DNA of 19,325 nucleotides from an uncultured Lachnospiraceae bacterium (GTDB taxonomy: Bacteria > Bacillota > Clostridia > Lachnospirales > Lachnospiraceae). The stretch lies in assembly GCA_910588775.1 (NCBI GenBank), contig CAJURH010000037.1, positions 1-19,325 on the forward strand, in the 5' to 3' direction. The notes below the pieces were generated by a model. That model was given only the letters and a program-made list of their open reading frames with translations, was not told the origin of the DNA and did not search any database. Made by a program: the position numbers and the translations under genes. How positions within the stretch are numbered: position 1 is the stretch's first letter; the number at the start of each line of letters is the position of its first letter. Shown piece by piece: positions 7,456 to 15,134 of this stretch.

Positions 7456-10400
7456 ATTGCGGGACCGGAATATACTGGTCAGCGCGGCGGCGGGGTCCGG
7501 CAAGACGGCGGTGCTGGTGGAGCGGATTTTATCCATGGTCACCGATGAAAGACGGCCTATGGACATTGACCGATTGCTGATAGTAACCTTCACCCGCGCC
7601 GCCGCCGGGGAGATGCGGGAGCGGCTGCGCACGGCCATCGAGAAGCGGCTGGCAAAGAACCCCGACGATCTGCATTTGCAAAAGCAGTCCACGCTGATTT
7701 ACAGTGCGCAGATCAGCACCATCGACGGATTCTGTGGAAATGTCATCCGCAATTATTTTCATCGGCTGGGGTTGGACCCGTCCTACCGCACAGGGGACGA
7801 AGGGGAATTAAAACTTCTGAAGGCCGATGTAGCCCAGGAAACCCTGGAGGAGGCCTATCAGACGGGAAATCCCGATTTCCACTGTCTGGTGGAGTGCTAC
7901 GCCTCTGGAAAAACCGATGAAGGCTTGACGGATTTGCTGCTGCAGGTCTATGAATTTGTCATGAGTTATCCATGGCCAAAAGAAACGCTGAAGCAATGGC
8001 GGCAGACCTACGAAGCGACCAGGACAGAAGATCTGAAAAGCGCGCCCTGGATGCAGGCGCTGATGGAAGACGCGAAGAGGAAAGTCCAGGCTGCGCTGGA
8101 GCTATCCCAGGAGGCTTACGAGATGGCCATGGAGACGGGTGGCCCCTATATGTATGGGGAGGCGCTGGAAAAGGACCAGGAGACTTTGGAGCGGCTTTTG
8201 GCGGTCTCGGACTTTGACGGTTATGCGCAGGCGCTTTCTGGACTGTCTTTCGCGGCTCTGTCCCGGAAGAAGGACGACCAGGTGGATGCGGGGCTGCGGG
8301 AGCAGGTGAAAAACGTTCGGGACCAGTGCAAGGAGATTTTGAAATCCCTGAAGGAAAATTATTTTTCCCAAGACCTGGAGGCGGTTCTGGAACAGATACG
8401 GGTGTGCCAGACGCCTGTCTGTGCGCTTTTGGATCTGGTAGGGGATTTTATGGAGAGATACGGGGATAAGAAGCGGGAGAAAAATCTGGTGGATTTCTCG
8501 GATCTGGAACATTTTGCCCTGGATATTCTGGTGGAACGGGTGGACGGGGAGATTCGCTATACCTCTGCGGCCAGGGAACTGTCCAGTCAGTTTGAGGAAA
8601 TCTTAATCGATGAGTATCAGGACAGCAGTTTTGTGCAGGAACAGCTTATGACGGCGGTATCCAGGGTTTGGCAGGGGAAGAATAATATTTTCATGGTGGG
8701 GGATGTGAAGCAGAGCATTTACCGTTTCCGTCTGGCCAGGCCGGAACTGTTTATGGAAAAATTCGACCGGTACACGCTGACAGAAGGTAAAGAGCAGCGC
8801 ATTGACCTGCACAAGAATTTCCGCAGCCGCGCCCAGGTGTTGGAGGGAGTCAATTACCTGTTCTATCAGATCATGGGCCGGGAAGTGGGGAATGTGCAGT
8901 ATGACGAAGACGCGGCGTTAAATCCAGGGGCGGTTTTTCCGGAATATGACCTTGACAAAAGGGATAGACACGAAGCATGGGGATGTGGCGCCACGGAGGC
9001 GATTTTCGTGGAGGCGGACGGACCGGAACTGGAAGAGGAGAAGGGCGCCAAGATGCAGCGGGAGCTGGAAGCGCTGGCTATAGCCGGGAAGATTCAGGAG
9101 ATGGCCGGGTCCTATCCAGCGCTGGATAAGGAGACGGGGAAATACCGTCCGGCCCGGTATGGGGATATGGTGATCCTGTTGCGGACGGCTTCCGGCTGGG
9201 CGGATACCTTTGTGAAAGTTCTCACGTCCCAGGGGATTCCCGCCTACAGTCCGTCCAAAACAGGGTATTTCTCTGCGCTGGAGGTGGTGACTGTGTTGAA
9301 TTATTTACGCATCTGTGACAATCCCCGGCAGGATGTTCCCTTCGCCGCTGTCCTGCACTCACCCATGGGCGGTTGTAATGCCCAGGAGTTGGCCTTGTTG
9401 GGAAATCATCCTGGCAGTCTCTATGAGCGGGCCAGGGATTATGCGAGAGAGGGAAAAGACCTGGTCTTAAGAGAAAAGCTGGCGCAATTTCTGGCGCTTT
9501 TGCGGGATGTGCGGGGGCGGGTGGCGGATACGCCCATTCATCAACTGCTCTTGTATATACTGAAGGTGACCGGTTATGGCAATTACGCGGCGGCATTGCC
9601 GCCCGGCGATCAGCGTGCGGCAAACCTGCAGATGCTGGTGGAGAAAGCGCGGGAATACGAGGATACCAGCTACCGGGGGCTGTTTCATTTTGTGCGCTAT
9701 ATTGAAAATCTCCAGAAATACCAGGTGGATTACGGGGAGGCGCCGCTGGCCGTAACAGAGGAGCATACGGTTCGGATTCTGACCATTCATAAGAGCAAAG
9801 GGCTGGAATTTCCCATTGTGTTTGTGGCTGGCATGGGGAAACGTTTTAATCAGCAGGACGCCAACGCCCGTCTGTTGCTGCACCCGGACCTGGGCGTGGG
9901 CGCGGACGCTATTTACCCAGAGGAGCGCGTTCGCGCATCCACGGCGTTTCGCCAGGTGATTCGCCAGAAAACACTGACGGAGAATCTGGGAGAGGAGCTG
10001 CGGGTGTTGTATGTGGCACTGACCCGGGCCAAGGAGAAATTGATTTTGACGGGAACGGTGACGAAGCTGGAGAAGCGGCTGCTGGACTGTCAGGGGATTT
10101 TGCGCCGCAAAGAGCGCAGGCTGCCCGTGCATCTGATAGAAAAAGCCAGGGATTACTGGGGCTGGATTCTTCCGGCTCTGGCGCGCCATCCGGCTATGGA
10201 AGGGATTTTTGACCAGTACGGACTTTCCTGGCAGGGGAACTGCGGGGAAGCGGTGGCGCCTTTTGCCATGGACGTAGTGCGGGCGGCGGATCTGCTGGCT
10301 CGGCAGGTGGAGCGGCAGACCGAGGCAGTTTTCCAAAAGGAAATCCTCCTGTCCGGGAAGCGGGATGAAGTTTTTCATTCGCCCACCCGCAAATTGCTAA

Positions 10401-11098
10401 AAGATCGGTTCTCTTTCGTCTATCCCTATGCAGATAGAAAAGGGGTCCCCATGAAGGTTTCCGTCTCGGAGATTAAGCGGCGGGAGTCTGAGCCGGAGGA
10501 GGACGCTGAGCGGCTCTATTTTGAGCCGGATATTGTTCCGCTGATTCCGGATTTCATTGAGGAGCGGGAAGACTCTCTTCAGGGCGCGGCCAGGGGAACT
10601 GCTTATCACAAGGCCATGGAATACCTGGATTTTTCCCAAGCGGATACGAGAGAGAACATTGGGCGGCAGCTCTCTGGCTGGGTTTCGGACGGACGGATGC
10701 AAGAGGAACAGCGGGCGTGCATCCGGGAAAAGGATCTGCTGGCGCTGGCAAAGTCCCCGCTGGGACGGCGGATGGGAAAGGCGCAAAAACAGGGACTTTT
10801 GCACCGGGAGCAGCCTTTCGTGATTTCCCAGAAAGCGTCGGAGGTGAATCCAGACTGGAGCGAGGCGGAACAGGTTTTGGTGCAGGGAATTATGGACGTG
10901 TATTTTCAGGAGGAGGGGGAATTGGTGTTGGTAGATTATAAGACGGACTGGGTTGTGCCGGGCCAGGAGCAGGAACTGATGGACCGATACCGGATTCAGT
11001 TGGCATATTATGGAGAGGCCCTAGAACGGTTGACGGGAAAACGCGTGAAAGAGAAATATCTGTATTCTTTCCGATTGGGAAAGGCGCTGGCTGTTTAG
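7415..11098 (+). CDS. addA: ATP-dependent helicase-nuclease subunit AddA
   Basis: AddA is the UvrD-type 3'-5' helicase and second nuclease subunit of the AddAB break-processing complex. The 1227 residues match family length. Superfamily 1 motifs occur in order: Q motif TPEQRQVI near residue 10, Walker A AAAGSGKT at 24-31, Walker B-type DEYQD at 399-403, VGDVKQSIYRFR at 428-439, HKSKGLEF at 792-799 and the arginine-finger motif ALTRAKEK near 868-875. The C-terminal nuclease has GTAYHKAMEYL and then LVDYKTD, with Asp1174 and Lys1176. The start lies inside addB, so the two subunits are probably made in coupled fashion. The next gene begins 12 bases after the stop, within the same presumed transcript. 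Confidence 0.97.
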   Translation: MGMSWTPEQRQVIELRDRNILVSAAAGSGKTAVLVERILSMVTDERRPMDIDRLLIVTFTRAAAGEMRERLRTAIEKRLAKNPDDLHLQKQSTLIYSAQISTIDGFCGNVIRNYFHRLGLDPSYRTGDEGELKLLKADVAQETLEEAYQTGNPDFHCLVECYASGKTDEGLTDLLLQVYEFVMSYPWPKETLKQWRQTYEATRTEDLKSAPWMQALMEDAKRKVQAALELSQEAYEMAMETGGPYMYGEALEKDQETLERLLAVSDFDGYAQALSGLSFAALSRKKDDQVDAGLREQVKNVRDQCKEILKSLKENYFSQDLEAVLEQIRVCQTPVCALLDLVGDFMERYGDKKREKNLVDFSDLEHFALDILVERVDGEIRYTSAARELSSQFEEILIDEYQDSSFVQEQLMTAVSRVWQGKNNIFMVGDVKQSIYRFRLARPELFMEKFDRYTLTEGKEQRIDLHKNFRSRAQVLEGVNYLFYQIMGREVGNVQYDEDAALNPGAVFPEYDLDKRDRHEAWGCGATEAIFVEADGPELEEEKGAKMQRELEALAIAGKIQEMAGSYPALDKETGKYRPARYGDMVILLRTASGWADTFVKVLTSQGIPAYSPSKTGYFSALEVVTVLNYLRICDNPRQDVPFAAVLHSPMGGCNAQELALLGNHPGSLYERARDYAREGKDLVLREKLAQFLALLRDVRGRVADTPIHQLLLYILKVTGYGNYAAALPPGDQRAANLQMLVEKAREYEDTSYRGLFHFVRYIENLQKYQVDYGEAPLAVTEEHTVRILTIHKSKGLEFPIVFVAGMGKRFNQQDANARLLLHPDLGVGADAIYPEERVRASTAFRQVIRQKTLTENLGEELRVLYVALTRAKEKLILTGTVTKLEKRLLDCQGILRRKERRLPVHLIEKARDYWGWILPALARHPAMEGIFDQYGLSWQGNCGEAVAPFAMDVVRAADLLARQVERQTEAVFQKEILLSGKRDEVFHSPTRKLLKDRFSFVYPYADRKGVPMKVSVSEIKRRESEPEEDAERLYFEPDIVPLIPDFIEEREDSLQGAARGTAYHKAMEYLDFSQADTRENIGRQLSGWVSDGRMQEEQRACIREKDLLALAKSPLGRRMGKAQKQGLLHREQPFVISQKASEVNPDWSEAEQVLVQGIMDVYFQEEGELVLVDYKTDWVVPGQEQELMDRYRIQLAYYGEALERLTGKRVKEKYLYSFRLGKALAV

Positions 11099-11110
11099 GG
11101 GAGCGATGAG

Positions 11111-12067
11111 ATGAGTAAGAAAAAAGTATTTTATGTAGTGATTGTTTTACTGCTGTCTTGTCTGGTAGGAGCGCTGCATGGGAGCTGGAAGGTGTATCAG
11201 GAGATATCCCTTATGAAAGAGGAGAAAAAGCAGCAGGAACAAAGGATGCGCCAGGAGAACGAGAGATGGGAGAAGGCGCAGCGTGAGGCCAAAGAGCGCC
11301 GGGGGAGGGAAGAACGGCAGCAGCAGGAAATGGAGAAAATGGAAGGAGTGGTGCAGCAGTTGATCGCGCGCTTTGGCGACGGGGAGTGGGCGGTTTATGT
11401 GAAGGATTTGACCAGAGGCGGCTCCTTTGAAATTAATAGCCATTCCATGGAATCGGCCAGTTTGATTAAGCTGTATATCATGGGAGCCGTCTGGCAGGCG
11501 GTGGAAGACAAAGCTCTTGTCATGACCCCGGAAATTCAGGAGTTGCTGACTCAGATGATTACAGTCAGCGACAATGAGTCGTCCAACCGTCTGGTGGAAG
11601 CCTTAAGTCCCAGCGGGCTTAGCCACCCGGAGGGGCGGACGGTCGTCAATGGATTCGCCGCCGCCAACGGGTTTTCCGAGACCAGCCAAGGCAGGGATTT
11701 GAAAGACCACAGGGACGTGGAGCCGGTGGAGAAAAATTATACGTCTGTCCGGGACTGCGGCCTTTTTCTGGAGAAAGTGTACCGGGCTCAATGCGTATCC
11801 CCGGAGGCGTCGGGACAGATGCTGGAGCTATTAAAAGGGCAGCAGCGCAGGGAGAAAATTCCAGGCGGCTTGCCGGAAGGCGTAGTGACGGCCAACAAGA
11901 CTGGGGAAGTCAGCACAATGGAACACGATGTGGCCATTGTCTACGGACCCGGAAGGGATTATGTGCTCTGCGTCATGTCGGTGGGGCTTATAGATACCCA
12001 GGAGGCGCGCCAGCATATCCGGGAGATTTCGGCGGCGGTTTATGAAGAGTTTAGGAGGTTAGAGTGA
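11111..12067 (+). CDS. Membrane-anchored class A beta-lactamase-fold serine hydrolase
   Basis: This 318-residue protein has an N-terminal transmembrane anchor (about 6-24), a highly charged coiled-coil stalk (about 34-85, many K, E, Q, R) and an outer domain with class A penicillin-interacting motifs: Ser117-x-x-Lys120 (SLIK), Ser153-Asp-Asn (SDN) and Lys263-Thr-Gly (KTG). The nucleophile to SDN distance is 36 residues against about 60 in true class A enzymes. The omega-loop glutamate is uncertain: a VEPVEKNYTS segment occurs, but its alignment is ambiguous. It may be a cell-wall carboxypeptidase or esterase rather than a resistance enzyme; I would not call it a beta-lactamase. GGGAG lies 7 bases before ATG. 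Its TGA overlaps the mntP GTG by 4 bases. Confidence 0.88.
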   Translation: MSKKKVFYVVIVLLLSCLVGALHGSWKVYQEISLMKEEKKQQEQRMRQENERWEKAQREAKERRGREERQQQEMEKMEGVVQQLIARFGDGEWAVYVKDLTRGGSFEINSHSMESASLIKLYIMGAVWQAVEDKALVMTPEIQELLTQMITVSDNESSNRLVEALSPSGLSHPEGRTVVNGFAAANGFSETSQGRDLKDHRDVEPVEKNYTSVRDCGLFLEKVYRAQCVSPEASGQMLELLKGQQRREKIPGGLPEGVVTANKTGEVSTMEHDVAIVYGPGRDYVLCVMSVGLIDTQEARQHIREISAAVYEEFRRLE

Positions 12068-12633
12068 ACTTTTTTTCATTATTCATAATTGCAGTGGGGT
12101 TGTCCATGGACGCTTTTGCCGTGTCCATCTGCAAGGGGCTGTCCCTGTCCAGTATGAAGTGGACCTATGCGGCGCTGGCGGGAGCGTACTTTGGCGGATT
12201 CCAGGCGTTGATGCCGCTGGTGGGCTATGGCCTGGGCGCCCATTTTCAGAAAGTGATTGCGCGCATCGATCATTGGATTGTCTTTGCGCTCTTGTGCGCC
12301 ATTGGCTTAAATATGCTGAAAGAATCCAGACAAAAGGACGGATGCTTTGAGGCGGACCCGTCCTTTGACGTGAAAACCATGCTGATGCTGGCGGTGGCCA
12401 CCAGCATAGACGCGCTGGCGGTAGGGGTTACGTTTGCGTTTCTGCGGGTGCAGATATTGGGGGCGGTTTTGGTGATTGGAATCACGACCTTTTGCCTCAG
12501 CGCGGCTGGCGTAAAAATCGGAAATCTCTTTGGAGCCAAGTACCAGGCCAGAGCCGAGGCGGTTGGCGGGGCGATTTTGATATTCATGGCATTTAAAATC
12601 TTGCTGGAACATCTGAATGTGTTCGCGATATAA
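12064..12633 (+). CDS. mntP: Manganese efflux pump MntP
   Basis: MntP is an inner-membrane exporter that relieves manganese excess. The 189 residues and about six hydrophobic helices fit the family. It consists of two related halves, each with the signature acidic residue: Asp16 in GLSMDAFAVS and Asp116 in ATSIDALAVG. It starts with GTG at 12064, which overlaps the previous TGA by 4 bases; AGGAGG at 12053-12058 is 5 bases upstream. It therefore depends on the addB-addA-hydrolase transcript unless an unseen internal promoter exists. No Mn riboswitch (yybP-ykoY type) can sit before it because there is no leader. Only 5 bases separate its stop from that of the convergent CHR gene, and no terminator is visible. 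Confidence 0.93.
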   Translation: MNFFSLFIIAVGLSMDAFAVSICKGLSLSSMKWTYAALAGAYFGGFQALMPLVGYGLGAHFQKVIARIDHWIVFALLCAIGLNMLKESRQKDGCFEADPSFDVKTMLMLAVATSIDALAVGVTFAFLRVQILGAVLVIGITTFCLSAAGVKIGNLFGAKYQARAEAVGGAILIFMAFKILLEHLNVFAI

Positions 12634-12638
12634 TTTAA

Positions 12639-13193
12639 CTACATACCATATGCGAGCATTCCCAAAACGGCGGAAATCAGGATCAGCCCAATGGGCGAGA
12701 GCTTTTTGTGAAAAAATTTGCGAAAGATCATCATTCCGGCTGCCAGCAAGGCGGTGAGTGTGGCAGCCGGGACATCCAGCGTCTGTCCGGCTACGCAGTG
12801 GTCAAAGCTCATGTACAGGCCGGTGGCTAGGATAATGCCGATGATGCAGGGCTTTAATCCCTGAAGAACCGCCTGGACGTAATGGTTCTTGATGGCTGTC
12901 TTCATCAGCGCGGAAATCAGCAGAATCATCAGAAAAGAGGGCAGGATTACCGCCAGTGTGGCCAGAATGCTGCCGGGCAGTCCCGCCTGGGCGCTGCCGA
13001 TATAGGTGGCCAGGTTGACCATAATCGGGCCGGGAGTGGATTCGCTGACGGCAATCATATAGGTGAGCTGCTCCCTGGACAGCCAGTTGTATTCCAACAC
13101 GACATCCTGGATCAGCGGAATTGCGCCGTAAGCGCCACCGAAGGCAAAGCAGCCCACTTTCAGAAAACCAAAAAACAGTTCCAGGTAAATCAT
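12639..13193 (-). CDS. Half-size chromate transporter (CHR family), second gene of pair
   Basis: The product is a 184-residue, strongly hydrophobic membrane protein with a single CHR domain. Visible signatures are FGGAYGAIPLI near the N-terminus and the conserved SESTPGPIMVN motif, then several transmembrane helices. In Bacillota such short CHR proteins come in tandem pairs thought to form a heterodimer equal to one long two-domain ChrA; studied pairs confer chromate efflux, and the physiological substrate in an anaerobe may be another oxyanion. Its ATG overlaps the upstream gene's TGA by 4 bases (ATGA), so translation is probably coupled. The stop is 5 bases from the mntP stop. Confidence 0.9.
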   Translation of the reverse strand: MIYLELFFGFLKVGCFAFGGAYGAIPLIQDVVLEYNWLSREQLTYMIAVSESTPGPIMVNLATYIGSAQAGLPGSILATLAVILPSFLMILLISALMKTAIKNHYVQAVLQGLKPCIIGIILATGLYMSFDHCVAGQTLDVPAATLTALLAAGMMIFRKFFHKKLSPIGLILISAVLGMLAYGM

Positions 13194-13750
13194 TTTTTGT
13201 CACCGCCTTTCACCATGAACAGAGCCAGGCTTATCACAGCGGAAACGAACAGAAGCGCAATGGAAGAAAAGCGCAGGGAAAATAGATGGGCGCACAGCAC
13301 GGCGGCAAAGCTTCCGATTAGGATGGCCTGCGTAAAAAGTCTTTTTGGCGTTTTCTGTAACATATTTATGCCCGCGTCCAGAATCAGAAGCCCTACGGCA
13401 ATTTTGACGCCCTTGAAAGCGTTGTCAATGAGGGGCAGCTCCAGAAAGTTGTCCAGAAACATGGAGATGATATAGATGATGACAAAAGACGGAAGCACAA
13501 TTCCCACCGTCGCGGCCACGGCGCCAGGAAATCCGGCCCGTAGAAACCCGGCGTAAGTGGCGGCGTTGATGGCGATGGGACCCGGGGTGGATTCTGCGAT
13601 TACCGTAATGTTCATCATCTGGTCGTGGGTCATCCATTTCTTTTGTTCTACGCAGTTGTTCTCAATGACGGCAATCATGGCGTAGCCGCCGCCGAAAGTG
13701 AACAGGCCGGTTTTCGCAAAGGTCAGAAATAAATCCAACAAAATTGGCAT
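13190..13750 (-). CDS. Half-size chromate transporter (CHR family), first gene of pair
   Basis: This 186-residue membrane protein has one CHR domain: FTFGGGYAMIAVIE near residues 17-30 and the AESTPGPIAINAATYAG motif, followed by hydrophobic helices. It partners the overlapping downstream half-size protein. The start at 13750 (MPILLDLF) is chosen over an upstream in-frame ATG at 13810 because AAAGGAG sits 8 bases before it and because the promoter's -35 box overlaps the upstream ATG, placing that codon outside the mRNA. It is divergently arranged with udp across 147 bases. The presence of a full-strength consensus promoter suggests either high constitutive expression or control by an unseen repressor. 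Confidence 0.9.
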   Translation of the reverse strand: MPILLDLFLTFAKTGLFTFGGGYAMIAVIENNCVEQKKWMTHDQMMNITVIAESTPGPIAINAATYAGFLRAGFPGAVAATVGIVLPSFVIIYIISMFLDNFLELPLIDNAFKGVKIAVGLLILDAGINMLQKTPKRLFTQAILIGSFAAVLCAHLFSLRFSSIALLFVSAVISLALFMVKGGDKK

Positions 13751-13758
13751 GGGAATTT

Positions 13759-13765
13759 CTCCTTT
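13759..13765 (-). promoter_or_regulatory. Ribosome binding site of the CHR operon
   Basis: AAAGGAG on the minus strand ends 8 bases before ATG at 13750 and rules out the longer in-frame start at 13810. Confidence 0.8.
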
Positions 13766-13781
13766 ATAAAAATTCAAAGAT

Positions 13782-13810
13782 ATTATACGTTTTCTCTGGA
13801 AGTATGTCAA
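13782..13810 (-). promoter_or_regulatory. Perfect consensus sigma-A promoter of the CHR pair
   Basis: On the minus strand TTGACA (13810-13805) and TATAAT (13787-13782) are separated by exactly 17 bases, matching the housekeeping consensus at all 12 positions. Transcription should start near 13775, giving a leader of about 25 bases that carries the AAAGGAG site. Confidence 0.88.
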
Positions 13811-13847
13811 ATGAAACCATTTTTGGCTTTCCGCCGGGGGAAAAGTC

Positions 13848-13856
13848 TGTTATATT
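13848..13856 (+). promoter_or_regulatory. Candidate extended -10 promoter for udp operon
   Basis: TGTTATATT fits an extended -10 element (TG, one base, then TATATT). There is no good -35 at the right distance (TTTCCG at best). It lies about 40 bases before the udp start. Confidence 0.4.
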
Positions 13857-13897
13857 TAATATAGAAGCAAAAAGATAATAGAAAGGGGCGCGAACAC

Positions 13898-14677
13898 ATG
13901 AATTATTCAGAAAACGCGGAAAAACAATACCACATTCAGGTGGGAAAAGGGGACGTGGGAAGGTATGTGATCTTGCCGGGGGACCCTAAGCGCTGTGTGA
14001 AAATCGCCCAATACCTGGATGACGCGAAGTTAATGGCGGACAGTCGGGAGTACATCACTTACACAGGGAGCCTGAACGGCGTGAAGGTCAGCGTCACATC
14101 CACCGGAATCGGGGGGCCCTCGGCCGCCATTGCGCTGGAAGAGCTGGTGAAAGCTGGCGCGGATGCTTTTGTGCGGATTGGCACTTGCGGCGGGATGCAG
14201 ACGGAAGTGAAAAGCGGGGATATTGTGATTGCCACCGGGGCCATACGGATGGAGGGGACCAGCCGGGAATATGCGCCTCTGGAATTCCCAGCAGTGGCGG
14301 ATATTCAGGTTACCAACGCGCTGATGCAGGCGGCAAAGGAGACGGGGCAGGATTTTCACGCGGGGGTTGTGCAGAGTAAGGATTCTTTTTATGGGCAGCA
14401 TGACCCGGAAGGAAAACCGGTGAGTTATGAGCTGTTGCAGAAATGGGAGGCATGGAAGCGGCTGGGATGCCTGGCCTCGGAGATGGAGTCGGCGGCGCTT
14501 TTCGTGGCGGCCAGCAGTCTGGGGGTTAGGGCCGGGGCCTGTTTCCTGGTGATGGCCAACCAGGAGCGGGAGAAGGCGGGGCTTGACAATCCCGTGGTTC
14601 ACGATACGGATAAGGCGGTCCGAACGGCGGTGGAAGCGGTCCGTCGTCTAATTGTGGAGGATGGGAAAATCAAATAA
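13898..14677 (+). CDS. udp: Uridine phosphorylase
   Basis: The cytoplasmic enzyme splits uridine (and often deoxyuridine) with phosphate into uracil and (deoxy)ribose-1-phosphate. The 259 residues match the hexameric nucleoside phosphorylase family-1. Phosphate-site motif GDPKR is at 28-32, GTCGGMQ at 95-101, and the ribose-binding EME triad (Glu195-Met-Glu197) in ASEMESAALF. Uridine phosphorylase is preferred over purine nucleoside phosphorylase because of overall resemblance and because cytidine deaminase follows directly. AAAGGGG precedes the ATG by about 10 bases. It is the first gene of udp-cdd-deoB-deoC; its stop codon lies in the cdd ribosome site. Confidence 0.92.
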   Translation: MNYSENAEKQYHIQVGKGDVGRYVILPGDPKRCVKIAQYLDDAKLMADSREYITYTGSLNGVKVSVTSTGIGGPSAAIALEELVKAGADAFVRIGTCGGMQTEVKSGDIVIATGAIRMEGTSREYAPLEFPAVADIQVTNALMQAAKETGQDFHAGVVQSKDSFYGQHDPEGKPVSYELLQKWEAWKRLGCLASEMESAALFVAASSLGVRAGACFLVMANQEREKAGLDNPVVHDTDKAVRTAVEAVRRLIVEDGKIK

Positions 14678-14681
14678 GGAG
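14676..14681 (+). promoter_or_regulatory. Ribosome binding site deciding the cdd start
   Basis: AAGGAG overlaps the udp stop codon and ends 6 bases before ATG 14688. The longer in-frame start at 14652 lies inside udp and has no such site. Confidence 0.8.
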
Positions 14682-14687
14682 AGGAAC

Positions 14688-15134
14688 ATGAAGGAAGAGA
14701 AGATTCGTCAACTGATTGAGACGGCCATGGCGCAGCTTGCATACGCCTACGCGCCCTATTCCAATTTTCGGGTGGGCGCGGCGTTGCTGGCCACGGACGG
14801 CACGATTTACACGGGGTGCAATATAGAGAACGCCGCGTACTCGCCGTCCAACTGCGCGGAGCGGACGGCTTTTTTCAAGGCAGTCAGTGAGGGGCGGCGG
14901 GATTTTGCCGCCATCTGCGTGGTGGGGGGAACGGATGGGGAGATTACGTCTTACACGCCTCCCTGTGGAGTGTGCCGCCAGGTGATGCTGGAATTTTGCC
15001 GTCCAAAGGATTTTCAGGTGATTCTGGCCACAGGTGTGAAGGATTATAAAATATATAGCTTGGAGGAGCTGATGCCCATGGGATTTGGGCCGGGAAATTT
15101 GGCAAAGGCAGGTGAAGAGGATGAAGAAATATAA
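14688..15134 (+). CDS. cdd: Cytidine deaminase
   Basis: It hydrolyses cytidine and deoxycytidine to uridine and deoxyuridine, feeding Udp. The 148 residues are slightly longer than the usual small tetrameric form (about 130-136), the excess being an acidic C-terminal tail ending EEDEEI. The zinc site is complete: Cys56 and catalytic Glu58 in NCAERTAFFKA, then Cys93 and Cys96 in PPCGVCRQV. Substrate-binding NFRVGAAL and GCNIENAAY motifs are present. The last 14 bases overlap the deoB start, so translation is likely coupled. Confidence 0.96.
   Translation: MKEEKIRQLIETAMAQLAYAYAPYSNFRVGAALLATDGTIYTGCNIENAAYSPSNCAERTAFFKAVSEGRRDFAAICVVGGTDGEITSYTPPCGVCRQVMLEFCRPKDFQVILATGVKDYKIYSLEELMPMGFGPGNLAKAGEEDEEI

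Noticed and set aside
9467..10378. 303-codon minus-strand frame inside addA
   Set aside because: It is a shadow frame opposite the conserved helicase motifs of addA.
12617..12656. Possible hairpin between the convergent mntP and CHR stops
   Set aside because: Only a weak bulged stem of about 7 pairs (CGC-ATAT type) and no T tract on either strand.
13190..13810. Longer form of the first CHR gene starting at 13810
   Set aside because: That ATG overlaps the -35 box of the promoter and has no ribosome site; ATG 13750 has AAAGGAG at 8 bases.
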